Shown here piece by piece: positions 36,401 through 44,164 of a stretch of DNA of 64,000 nucleotides (its first letter is position 1; each line of letters begins with the position of its first letter). This DNA comes from an uncultured Peptostreptococcaceae bacterium. Its GTDB lineage: Bacteria; Bacillota; Clostridia; Peptostreptococcales; Anaerovoracaceae. The notes under the pieces are model-generated. The model searched no databases, was not told where the DNA came from, and was given only the letters and a program-made list of their open reading frames with translations. The position numbers and the translations under genes are program-made. The stretch covers positions 1-64,000 of the forward strand of contig CAJUQR010000001.1 in assembly GCA_910588185.1 (NCBI GenBank). The letters are read 5' to 3'.

Positions 36401-37024
36401 ATGAATAAAATTAAAACTCATCTCAAAAACATAATAAACGGTATGGATATGTACATGAAAGAGCAGCGCGTGATTGCGATTATGCTGCTTTGTTTTGTCG
36501 TGTCCGGAGCAAGTCTTCCGGCCATCAAAAGCCATATGATAGAAAACGGAGGAGAGACCCCTCCCAATTCGAATTTTTATGTCGATGAAAATAATCAGCC
36601 TATCGATGAAATGCCAATTGATGATGAAGAAAACGAGCAAAACAGCGATGAGCCATCTCCTGATGACGAACAAAATCCAAATGATGTGCAAACCCCAAGC
36701 AATGTGCAAAATCCAAATCAATCCGTACTTACTAAGCCTAATAGCAGCTCCGGTTCAAAGCCTGTAAATAACAATCATCAATCAAGCAGCTCCAACAATA
36801 CAGGAAGCAACGGTTCAAGCACGTCACCATCTTCACCGTCAAAGCCGGCAGATAACCCTAGTTCCTCAGGTTCTTCCGATAAAACCTGGGTTCCACCTGT
36901 ATATAAGACGGTTCACCACGAGGCGGTTTATGAAAAAGTAAAAGTATATATTTGTAATAAATGTAAAGAAGAATTCCCGAGCGCAGGTGACTTTCAAGTT
37001 CATAAAGACCTGCATGGCGGCTGA
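36401..37024 (+). CDS. Exported low-complexity protein with a C2H2-like finger, ends at an in-frame TGA
   Basis: This 207-codon product has an N-terminal membrane anchor (about residues 22-42, RVIAIMLLCFVVSGASLPA), a long acidic then Ser/Asn/Pro-rich linker (about 50-165), and a C-terminal YICNKCKEEFPSAGDFQVHKDLH that fits C-X2-C...H-X3-H. I do not recognise a named family, though similar finger-plus-VSEAWDE tails occur in clostridial surface proteins. The TGA at 37022-37024 appears to cut the domain short, because the same frame continues with matching sequence. It is the third gene of the YeeE/YedE unit. Confidence 0.65.
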   Translation: MNKIKTHLKNIINGMDMYMKEQRVIAIMLLCFVVSGASLPAIKSHMIENGGETPPNSNFYVDENNQPIDEMPIDDEENEQNSDEPSPDDEQNPNDVQTPSNVQNPNQSVLTKPNSSSGSKPVNNNHQSSSSNNTGSNGSSTSPSSPSKPADNPSSSGSSDKTWVPPVYKTVHHEAVYEKVKVYICNKCKEEFPSAGDFQVHKDLHGG

Positions 37025-37123
37025 GCGGGCGAACACAGAACTTGCCGTGTTGTAAGTAAAAATATTTTAGTCAGCGAAGCTTGGGATGAACAAGTCCTGG
37101 TTTCAGAAGGATATTATCAATAA
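37025..37123 (+). other. In-frame continuation after the TGA
   Basis: The frame stays open for 32 codons to a TAA at 37121-37123. It includes VSEAWDEQVLVSEG, which echoes the HHEAVYEKVKVYIC stretch before the finger. A terminator begins right after this TAA, as expected for the true gene end. Confidence 0.6.
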
Positions 37124-37158
37124 AAAAAGATGACCATAATATATGATCATCTTTTTTT
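37124..37158 (+). terminator. Terminator of the YeeE/YedE unit
   Basis: AAAAAGATGA.CATA and TATG.TCATCTTTTTTT form a long stem starting at the distal TAA. Confidence 0.8.
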
Positions 37159-37237
37159 GAATATTCATCATTGATTCTATAAGATTTTTAAATTTTAAAA
37201 AAGACAAATATAGGGTACAGGTCAATAATTCCTTAAT

Positions 37238-37420
37238 GTTGTACATTTTTTATAAAAAGCGCTCTTTTGCCAACGTTTTACACAAAAATTGTTGGCTTTT
37301 TGGAGTTAACTTTATAATTTGTACAACATATGTCATAATTCGACCAAATTTGACATGAATTCTTTAGCTGCCAAGCTTAATTTGTTGGCTTTTCATAAGA
37401 ATTTTTCTAAAAGTGGCAAC
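37238..37420 (+). repeat. MITE-like dispersed element, copy C (diverged)
   Basis: It starts GTTGTACA and ends GTGGCAAC. An internal GTTGGCTTTTTGG begins 53 bases in, and AATTTGACAT 56 bases later matches the AATTTCGGCAT of copy B. It is the most diverged copy, with GTTGAC changed to GTTGGC. The rest of the 37159-37508 gap shows no gene. Confidence 0.5.
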
Positions 37421-37508
37421 AAGCAGCAATCTTCAATAAATTGTAGCTTTAAAATCTCGCTAAACAAGAAGATTTTACAGTATCGCACCTAAAGCCCCCT
37501 AGTCAAAA

Positions 37509-38246
37509 TCAGCTCCTAGCAGCTCCATCGACTGACAATATTTCACCTGTAACATAACTTGCCATATCGCTTGCTAAAAACAAAAATGCGTTAGCAATAT
37601 CTCTCGGCTCACCTATCCTACCAAGCGGAATGGTCTTTATCAAAGGCTCAATCATTTCTTTAGGAAGGCTGGCCACCATATCAGTATTTATAACTCCTGG
37701 AGCTACTGCATTCACCCTTATGCCTGAACTTGCCAGCTCCCTGGATAAAGATTTGGTAAGTCCATTTACTGCAAACTTACTTGTAGGATACCCTGCACCA
37801 GAAGGCTGCCCATATATGCTAACCATAGAGGAAGTGTTTAAAATTACTCCGCTCTTTTGTTTTTTCATGATAGGGACAACCGCTTTTATCATATGAAACA
37901 TAGCATTTACATTTAAGTCCATAATCGCAGCAAAATCTTCAGGTGTTGTATCTTCTATCTTTTTATTGGCAGATATTCCCGCATTGTTTACTAAAATATC
38001 AATTTTACCATGCTTTTCTGCTATATCATTTACAGTCTTTTGCACATCTTCATAGTTGCTCAAATCAGGATAATATCCGTATACTTCAAGCCCCTTATCC
38101 TTTAAATTTGCAATGGCCTTATCCACCGACTCTTTTCTTGAGCCAAAAAGTATCACTTCTGCTCTGTTTTCTCTAAAAAGCTTAACTGTTTCTAAGCCTA
38201 TTCCTCTAGTTCCTCCGGTTATAACCGCCACTTTATTCTTTAACAT
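37509..38246 (-). CDS. SDR family oxidoreductase (FabG-like)
   Basis: This 245-residue short-chain dehydrogenase has the NAD(P) loop TGGTRGIG (about residues 11-18), NNAG (about 87-90), and an intact catalytic Ser-Tyr-Lys set (NTSSMV, then GYPTSK). The best overall similarity is to 3-oxoacyl-ACP reductases and 7-alpha-hydroxysteroid-type dehydrogenases, but no fab gene is near, so the substrate is open. It is transcribed alone. Confidence 0.88.
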   Translation of the reverse strand: MLKNKVAVITGGTRGIGLETVKLFRENRAEVILFGSRKESVDKAIANLKDKGLEVYGYYPDLSNYEDVQKTVNDIAEKHGKIDILVNNAGISANKKIEDTTPEDFAAIMDLNVNAMFHMIKAVVPIMKKQKSGVILNTSSMVSIYGQPSGAGYPTSKFAVNGLTKSLSRELASSGIRVNAVAPGVINTDMVASLPKEMIEPLIKTIPLGRIGEPRDIANAFLFLASDMASYVTGEILSVDGAARS

Positions 38247-38324
38247 TTTTTCTCCTTAAACATGAACATTTATATGATTATTTTACCACAATTTAAATTC
38301 ATATACTCTAAAACAATAATAAAA

Positions 38325-38355
38325 TAGCTCGGAATATGATAAAATTCCGAGCGAA
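38325..38355 (-). terminator. Terminator of the TSUP gene
   Basis: GCTCGGAAT and ATTCCGAGC form a 9-bp stem, followed on the minus strand by TATTTTATT. Confidence 0.7.
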
Positions 38356-38377
38356 ACATTTAAATTCTGTCTATATC

Positions 38378-39169
38378 CTAATTTAAATAATTAAAAAAAT
38401 TATAAACACTGATAATAATAATGATAAACAACACTGCCATAAAAAGTTTATCCACCACTTCAGAATCTATTTTGGCATTAATTTTTCTTCCTAAAATTCC
38501 GCCGCCAATTCCGCCTGCTGCCATAACAAATATTTCAAAAATGCTCACATCAGGTACAGTGTTGGTAAACACGGTAAAGCCAATACCAAACAACTGAGAA
38601 ATGAATATTATAAACAGTGAATTTTGTACTGCTGTTTTAGTGTCCATAGAAAAGAAATAGTATAAAACCACTAAATCAACAGGACCTCCTCCTATTCCAA
38701 GAAAACTGGACATACATCCAAGTACCATTCCAAATAGCAAGCTGATTATAGGACTTGATAACCTTTTCGTTTTTATATTCTTTTTATTTTTAGTGTATAA
38801 TAACGTGCCTGCGGCTACTATTCCTAAAACCACCGCCTGATAAGAACCTATCATATCTGAAAAAGGCAAAAAAGTCTTTATTCCCTCAAAGACCATCTTT
38901 CCTACCAAGCCGCCAAAAGCCGCACCAATAGCAAGAGGCGCCACATTTTTTATATCTATTTTACTATCTTGTTTATTTTTCAGTCCTCTCAAAACAGAAT
39001 ATGCAGTCATCATCAATACCGTACATGCTGATAGAAAGCTGGCGCTGCTGACATCCGTCAATCCTAAAATATCTATAACAGGCTTAATTATAACTCCGCC
39101 GCCGATTCCGCAAATCGCTCCTATTACAGATGCCATCAGTCCAATCAAAAATAAAACCATTAGGTACAT
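38378..39169 (-). CDS. TSUP/TauE-SafE family sulfite exporter-like protein
   Basis: This 263-residue membrane protein has the duplicated family motif: GAICGIGGGVIIKPVID in the first half and SSFLGIGGGPVDLVVLYY in the second. Members export sulfite, sulfoacetate or related organosulfur anions. With the YeeE/YedE genes 2 kb away, the region has two possible sulfur transporters, but no sulfur enzyme is adjacent. It follows its own promoter region and is monocistronic. Confidence 0.88.
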   Translation of the reverse strand: MYLMVLFLIGLMASVIGAICGIGGGVIIKPVIDILGLTDVSSASFLSACTVLMMTAYSVLRGLKNKQDSKIDIKNVAPLAIGAAFGGLVGKMVFEGIKTFLPFSDMIGSYQAVVLGIVAAGTLLYTKNKKNIKTKRLSSPIISLLFGMVLGCMSSFLGIGGGPVDLVVLYYFFSMDTKTAVQNSLFIIFISQLFGIGFTVFTNTVPDVSIFEIFVMAAGGIGGGILGRKINAKIDSEVVDKLFMAVLFIIIIISVYNFFNYLN

Positions 39170-39288
39170 TTTAGTCCTCCAACATACGGAATATCAACAA
39201 ATATTCCTTTACTAAAATTCTCCTAATGGAAATTATAAGATTCAATATTTATCAAAAAGCGTTTTTTATAACATTTTGTTACACTACG

Positions 39289-39987
39289 TTACAATGACAA
39301 AAAATCTTTTACAGGGGTCTGACTGTTTATATCAAACATCAGGCGTGCTCTTGCATGTTGTATATGAGTTTCAATACATTTTTGAGCTGAAATTACGTCT
39401 TTTTTCTTTATAAATTCGAGAATCTGCTTATGATCTTCAATTGAAGCAGGCGAAACTACAGGATCATTCTTGTCATATAAAAGTATATAGCCGTCAACCT
39501 TATTAATCATTTCTTTAATATATTGATATAAAACAAGATTACCGCTCAACTTGGCAATTTTCATATGATATTCACGATTAATCATGTCATACTCATCGTA
39601 ATCATTGCTTTCGTATACTCTTTGCTCGTTCTCTATACTTTTCTCCAGTTCAGCAATTTTCTCATCTGTAAGATTTTCAATAAGCAATGCAATCGAAAGC
39701 TGTTCCATAGCAATTCTTACAACATATGTATTATCAATTTCCTCTATGCTAGGTTCGATAACATATGCTCCCTTATTGGGAACTATCTTTACATATCCTT
39801 GAAACTCCAAGCGTTTAAGAGCCGCTCTCACCGGTGTGCGACTCATTCCAAGTATTTCGCCAAGGGCAGCTTCTGATAATTTTCTTCCCGGAAGTATACT
39901 TTTATCTCTGATTGCATCTTTTATCTTTTGATATGCTATATTCTCCGCATTTTTTTTATTATATTCTTCAACTGATTTGTTAATCAT
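39289..39987 (-). CDS. GntR family regulator, FCD/FadR type
   Basis: This 232-residue regulator has an N-terminal winged helix (IKDAIRDKSILPGRKLSEAALGEILGMSRTPVRAALKRLEFQGYV, about residues 22-66) and a C-terminal helical FCD ligand domain with the metal-binding-type residues (EYHMKIAKLSGN, DHKQILEFI, HIQHARARL). FCD regulators usually sense a carboxylate and bind GGTATAC-like sites. Its own promoter contains ATGGTATAAC, and the island promoter at 45.4 kb carries two ATGGTATAC sites, so it probably controls both. The target assignment is inference. Confidence 0.88.
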   Translation of the reverse strand: MINKSVEEYNKKNAENIAYQKIKDAIRDKSILPGRKLSEAALGEILGMSRTPVRAALKRLEFQGYVKIVPNKGAYVIEPSIEEIDNTYVVRIAMEQLSIALLIENLTDEKIAELEKSIENEQRVYESNDYDEYDMINREYHMKIAKLSGNLVLYQYIKEMINKVDGYILLYDKNDPVVSPASIEDHKQILEFIKKKDVISAQKCIETHIQHARARLMFDINSQTPVKDFLSL

Positions 39988-40019
39988 TTATAACCTCATC
40001 ATCTATAAACTCTCTTTAT

Positions 40020-40057
40020 ATAATATATAACATGTATGATAAAGTCAATGGTATAAC
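40020..40057 (-). promoter_or_regulatory. Promoter of the GntR gene with a GGTATA half-site
   Basis: Minus-strand TTGACT (40043-40048) and TATTAT (40020-40025) are 17 bp apart. ATGGTATAAC (plus, 40048-40057) overlaps the -35 box and matches the half-site of the 45.4-kb palindrome. Confidence 0.6.
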
Positions 40058-40069
40058 AACTACAGTCAA

Positions 40070-40627
40070 TTATAAAATGCCAACTTCAGCCATATTCTTC
40101 AATAAAGTTTCTGACGGGGAAATCAGACAATAATGTTTCTTTCCCTTTCGTTCATACATCAATACATACATGTTTTTTCTTCCCCTGTTGGTAAATAATT
40201 TCCTATTAAGGAGAGATGTTTTTTTAATAAAATCTGTATATTTTTTATCAGTATATAAACATATACCTTTTATTTCTTCAGGAACAATAATCGCTGCTAA
40301 ATTGCCTTTGTTTCCATACATTCTTTCTATTAGAATTGAGCCGGTCTTCAGAGATACAGTCCCCATATTTCGTGGTAACACTTGAGTCTGCTTTTCAAGG
40401 ATAACTATATATCTATATCCACATACAAATCGTGTGTACACTCTATAAAATAACAGTATCAAAGCAGCATACGAGCCTATCATAATGCATTCAGCCAAAA
40501 TTTTGGGCATTCCAAGACAAATGTCATAAATATACGGCATACCAAGCAAAATCAAAATTGCCGCCGCCAAGCAAATCAAATTAACAGTTCGCTCTTCTTT
40601 GGCAGGGTTTAAAATTTCTGAATACAT
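40070..40627 (-). CDS. Unknown membrane protein, 185 residues
   Basis: I do not recognise this protein. Two hydrophobic helices lie in the first 65 residues (NLICLAAAILILLGMPYIY and ECIMIGSYAALILLFYRVY), followed by a basic soluble domain of mixed beta character that ends KKHYCLISPSETLLKNMAEVGIL. The layout recalls YcxB-like proteins, in which a pair of helices precedes a PH-like domain, but the match is weak. AAAGGAG precedes the ATG. A long base-paired leader lies just upstream. It lies between the GntR gene and nhaC in the same orientation. Confidence 0.65.
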   Translation of the reverse strand: MYSEILNPAKEERTVNLICLAAAILILLGMPYIYDICLGMPKILAECIMIGSYAALILLFYRVYTRFVCGYRYIVILEKQTQVLPRNMGTVSLKTGSILIERMYGNKGNLAAIIVPEEIKGICLYTDKKYTDFIKKTSLLNRKLFTNRGRKNMYVLMYERKGKKHYCLISPSETLLKNMAEVGIL

Positions 40628-40645
40628 ATTGTCTCCTTTTACAAA

Positions 40646-40733
40646 GCTGCTCTGCTACCTTCGGTTAACAAGGAAGGTGAAAATAAATACAACTTGAGAA
40701 CCGAAGGTAAAATTGTCTCATTAATCGAGCAGC
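40646..40733 (-). other. Nested inverted repeats upstream of the 185-residue protein
   Basis: GCTGCTC (40646-40652) pairs with GAGCAGC (40727-40733), and TACCTTCGGTT (40656-40666) pairs with AACCGAAGGTA (40699-40709). There is no T-run after it, and the ribosome binding site of the next gene follows, so it is not an ordinary terminator. It could be a structured leader or a processing site. Confidence 0.5.
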
Positions 40734-40769
40734 TCACTCTTTATCTACAGAACTTTCACAAGTAAAATA

Positions 40770-42194
40770 TTACTCTTCTTCTGTCTCATAAGTTTTAGTT
40801 GAATATATGTCTCCTGTATGCCACATAAATTTACCGGTAAATCCGCAAATTATTTCTATAACCGGCAATAACCAGCACAGGAATGCAAATGGGAAATACT
40901 GATATGTAGATATTCCCATCAGTCTTGTACAGTTCAATCCACCTTGGTTCCAAGGGATAAGAGGGGCAACTACTGTTCCTCCGCCTTCAAGTGCTCTCGA
41001 AAGAACCTGTGGAAGAAGTTGTTTTTTCTTATATTCTTCTACGTACATTTTACCTGGCAATACGATTGACATGTACTGTTCACCTGTAAGAACGTTTACT
41101 AAAATACAGGATAAAATTGTTGTACACTGTAATCTGCCTTCTGTCTTGGTTGCAAATGCAATCTTTTCTATAAATGATTTAAATACTCCAGCCTTTTCTA
41201 AGATTACTCCAAATGCAACGCTGAGTATTCCTACTACAACTACCCAGAACATGTAAGTAGCTCCGCCTCTCTGAAGAAGACGATTTACTGCGGCATTACC
41301 AAAATCAGTCGTAGGTCCTTCATATAATAAGTTCATAATACTCATAAAGTTCTCGCCCTGAATAGTACATGCAATGATGGAACTTACTAATATGTTTATC
41401 ATCAAAGCCGGTAATGCAGGAATTTTCATAAAATTAAGTACAAGTATTAAAATAGGCGGGATTATGCAGATGATTGAAATATTAAAATGTTGATCAAGCA
41501 AACCAAGCATTTCTTCAATTTCAGCCGATGTTGATGCACCGTTTCCGCTGCCAAATCCCAAAACCGTAAATAAAATAATACAAATTATTGCTGCAGGTAC
41601 AGTAGTATACATCATACTTTTGATATGATCAAATATGTTTGCTTCTGATACAGCAGGCGCCAGGTTTGTAGTATCTGACATAGGGCTCATCTTATCTCCA
41701 AAATATGAGCCGGAAACTATTGCTCCGCCTATCATTGCAACATTGATTCCCATAACTTCACCCATTCCTACAAGAGCTATACCTATTGTAGCAACAGTGG
41801 ATATGGAGCTTCCTATCATGGTAGATACTACAGCACACATTAAAAATGCAGTTACCAAGAAGAATTTTGGATTTATAATATGAAGTCCCCATGAAATTAT
41901 CGAAGGGATTGTTCCACATGCCATCCAAGTTGCAATCAAACATCCTACAACAAGCAAAATCAATGAAGGACTTGTTGCAATTCTTCCGGCTTCGGCTATG
42001 GAGTCTTCAAACAACTGCCATTTGGCTCCTTGGAGCATCAATATTATAATTGCAACGAAAATTGAAGCAAGCATAGCGATTATAAGGTCTATTTTTAAGA
42101 TCGACACTCCGACCATTACCGCTACTACCATAAATACAACCATTATTATTGCACCCGGTACACTACATTGGGTAAATTCTTTTTTCTCTTTCAT
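40770..42194 (-). CDS. nhaC: NhaC family antiporter
   Basis: This 474-residue paralog of the antiporter at 472-1971 has the same signature (GSYFGDKMSPMSDTTNLAPAV) and about 11 helices. The frame opens at a TTG (42212); AGAGGAG lies before the ATG at 42194, which I choose. It is the fourth gene of the aminotransferase/cyclodeaminase/PhzF unit, 49 bases after phzF, so here it probably moves the pathway's substrate or product with Na+ or H+ rather than serving ion balance alone. That role is inferred from position. Confidence 0.87.
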   Translation of the reverse strand: MKEKKEFTQCSVPGAIIMVVFMVVAVMVGVSILKIDLIIAMLASIFVAIIILMLQGAKWQLFEDSIAEAGRIATSPSLILLVVGCLIATWMACGTIPSIISWGLHIINPKFFLVTAFLMCAVVSTMIGSSISTVATIGIALVGMGEVMGINVAMIGGAIVSGSYFGDKMSPMSDTTNLAPAVSEANIFDHIKSMMYTTVPAAIICIILFTVLGFGSGNGASTSAEIEEMLGLLDQHFNISIICIIPPILILVLNFMKIPALPALMINILVSSIIACTIQGENFMSIMNLLYEGPTTDFGNAAVNRLLQRGGATYMFWVVVVGILSVAFGVILEKAGVFKSFIEKIAFATKTEGRLQCTTILSCILVNVLTGEQYMSIVLPGKMYVEEYKKKQLLPQVLSRALEGGGTVVAPLIPWNQGGLNCTRLMGISTYQYFPFAFLCWLLPVIEIICGFTGKFMWHTGDIYSTKTYETEEE

Positions 42195-42243
42195 TTTGTA
42201 TTCTCCTCTCAAGTACTAACTAAGGAAATAAATAAATGCCAAA

Positions 42244-43122
42244 TTAACAACTAAATTCATCAGTAATAAAAGCGGTTCCCCCAACAAGAACCTTGTATTT
42301 TCCGGCTTCTTCGGAGACATTTACCGAAATTTTACTAAGTTCCCCCATTGATTCTCCTTGCAGTATCTCAACATATGAATCAATCATTCCTTTGCTAAAC
42401 AGAAGATAGCTTAACGCTCCGTTAGAAGTACCAGTCGCACACTCTTCATCAATTCCGACTGCAGGGCCAAAATTTCTTGCATATATTTGTGTACCGTCAA
42501 AGGTGAAAACATGATATCCAGTAACATCAAGTTCCCTCGAAATATCAGCAATCATTTTAGTATCAGCAACCAAATCATTTAAAGTTTTTCTGTCTTTAAC
42601 AGGAATCATTACATCTTTCAGACCAGTAGAAATAATCTGAGGCCCGATATTATTCCCGGGAATAATCAAATCTCCCGTTTGCAATGATAACGATTTTGCA
42701 ATCCTATCTTTAGTGTCTAAATCAATGATGTCATACGCTGCAGGATCTGCCTGTTCCATCAAAACACTCTTTACTTTTTTATCTTCGTATATTATTTTTA
42801 CAGCCAGTTTTCCCGACTTGGTCTCCTGCCAAATCGTTTCAGGTAAAAACAATCCGCCTCGAAGCTTCATTTCAGCAAGGCAATAAAAGGCTGCAATTGT
42901 AGCATGTCCACAAAGATCTACTTCTATAGTAGGAGTAAAAAAACGAACCTTATAATTACAATCATCTATTTTCTGGACAAAAGCCGTTTCTGAAAATCCG
43001 ATTTCTTTTGCAATTTTCTGCATGTCTGTTTCATTTAATTGATTTTTTTCAAAAAATACGACTCCCGCCGGGTTCCCTCCCGAACTGCCATAATTAAAAC
43101 TCTTGCAATAGAATGTTTTCAT
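42244..43122 (-). CDS. PhzF family isomerase/epimerase
   Basis: This 292-residue protein matches the PhzF fold (diaminopimelate epimerase-like). It opens with the family pattern SFNYGSSGGNPAGVVFFEK, then IGFSETAFVQ with the catalytic glutamate (about residue 46), FFTPTIEVDLCGHATIAAFY, and near the end DEECATGTSNGALSYLL. Family reactions are isomerisations of small amino or keto acids. It is the third gene of an operon-like set (aminotransferase, cyclodeaminase-family protein, PhzF, NhaC), separated by 14 bases from the upstream gene. Confidence 0.9.
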   Translation of the reverse strand: MKTFYCKSFNYGSSGGNPAGVVFFEKNQLNETDMQKIAKEIGFSETAFVQKIDDCNYKVRFFTPTIEVDLCGHATIAAFYCLAEMKLRGGLFLPETIWQETKSGKLAVKIIYEDKKVKSVLMEQADPAAYDIIDLDTKDRIAKSLSLQTGDLIIPGNNIGPQIISTGLKDVMIPVKDRKTLNDLVADTKMIADISRELDVTGYHVFTFDGTQIYARNFGPAVGIDEECATGTSNGALSYLLFSKGMIDSYVEILQGESMGELSKISVNVSEEAGKYKVLVGGTAFITDEFSC

Positions 43123-43136
43123 CCTAATCCTCCTTG

Positions 43137-44153
43137 CTAAATTTCAACGATAGTTCCTATTTCTTTTTCTTCTGCTATATCAAGAACTTTCTTTGCAGTA
43201 ACTAAATCTTGAATAGCCATTCCAGTAGTATCAAACAAGGTAATATCGTCTTTTGAGGTTCTTCCCTGCTTTCTTCCAAGGATAACCTCACCTAATTCAC
43301 CGCAAATATCTTCAGGACTAATAACGTTTTTCTTTATGCCAATTTCAATTTCACCAACATTAATGCATTGTGTTCTATCATCTACATAGACTTTCATACG
43401 AGGCAGGATGTTTTCATCAATCTCCTGCTTTCCTGAAACATCTGAACCAACACAGCTAAAGTGAGTCCCAGGTTTAACCCAGTCGTTCATAACGATAGGC
43501 TCTCTTGATGGTGTAGTCGTAACGATAATATCGCTGTCTCTAATTGCTGCCTCAAGATCTGTAACAGCTTCAAAGCAAGCACCAGAAGCATCGATGCCCA
43601 ATTCTTCAAGCAAACGTACTGCATCTTCTGCCACATTTTCTGCATTCTCTGTACTGAGCCCATCATAAATCCTGATTTTATCAATATTAGGTCTAACTAC
43701 CAATGCTGCCGCCATTTGATAAAGCGCCTGTTTGCCTGCGCCTACCATAGTAAGTTTTGTAGCGTCTTCTCTAGCCAAATATTTAATTCCAAGAGCTCCT
43801 GCCGCACCTGTTCTAATGCATGTGATATAGCCCGCGTCCATGATCCCAAGAGGCACACCGTTTTCTGCATTATAAACAGTCAATACTCCGATAAGGTTAG
43901 GAAGGCCTACGCTAGAGTTTCTCGAAAAATATGATACTGACTTCATGCCGAAGATATTTAAGCCCCCTATATATCCGGATTTAATATCCATATCTGAGAC
44001 TCCAACTTCAAAATCGTATGTGACAAGAGGCCAGACACTGGTTTTTCCCTCAGCTTTTAGGCAGTACACATTCTCTACTGCATCAACAGCATCCTTTATC
44101 GATACAATAGGTTTGATTTGTTCCTGGCTTAAAACTCTAATATTAAACATCAC
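43137..44153 (-). CDS. Ornithine cyclodeaminase/mu-crystallin family protein
   Basis: This 338-residue NAD(P)-binding protein has the dinucleotide loop TMVGAGKQALYQMAAAL (about residues 135-151), GVLTVYNAENGVPLGIMDAGYITCIRTGAAGALGIKYLA, and the C-terminal DTTGMAIQDLVTA typical of the family. Members deaminate and cyclise ornithine, reduce ketimines, or oxidise alanine and other amino acids. GGAGG precedes the start; the second ATG (Met2) is an equal choice. It lies between the aminotransferase and PhzF genes, pointing to conversion of an unusual amino acid. Confidence 0.9.
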   Translation of the reverse strand: MMFNIRVLSQEQIKPIVSIKDAVDAVENVYCLKAEGKTSVWPLVTYDFEVGVSDMDIKSGYIGGLNIFGMKSVSYFSRNSSVGLPNLIGVLTVYNAENGVPLGIMDAGYITCIRTGAAGALGIKYLAREDATKLTMVGAGKQALYQMAAALVVRPNIDKIRIYDGLSTENAENVAEDAVRLLEELGIDASGACFEAVTDLEAAIRDSDIIVTTTPSREPIVMNDWVKPGTHFSCVGSDVSGKQEIDENILPRMKVYVDDRTQCINVGEIEIGIKKNVISPEDICGELGEVILGRKQGRTSKDDITLFDTTGMAIQDLVTAKKVLDIAEEKEIGTIVEI

Positions 44154-44164
44154 ATAGTCCTCCT

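Noticed and set aside
37022..37060. Bacterial SECIS element after the TGA
   Set aside because: AACAC/GTGTT could form a weak stem, but the loop and distance do not give a convincing SECIS, so selenocysteine is kept only as an option in the finding.
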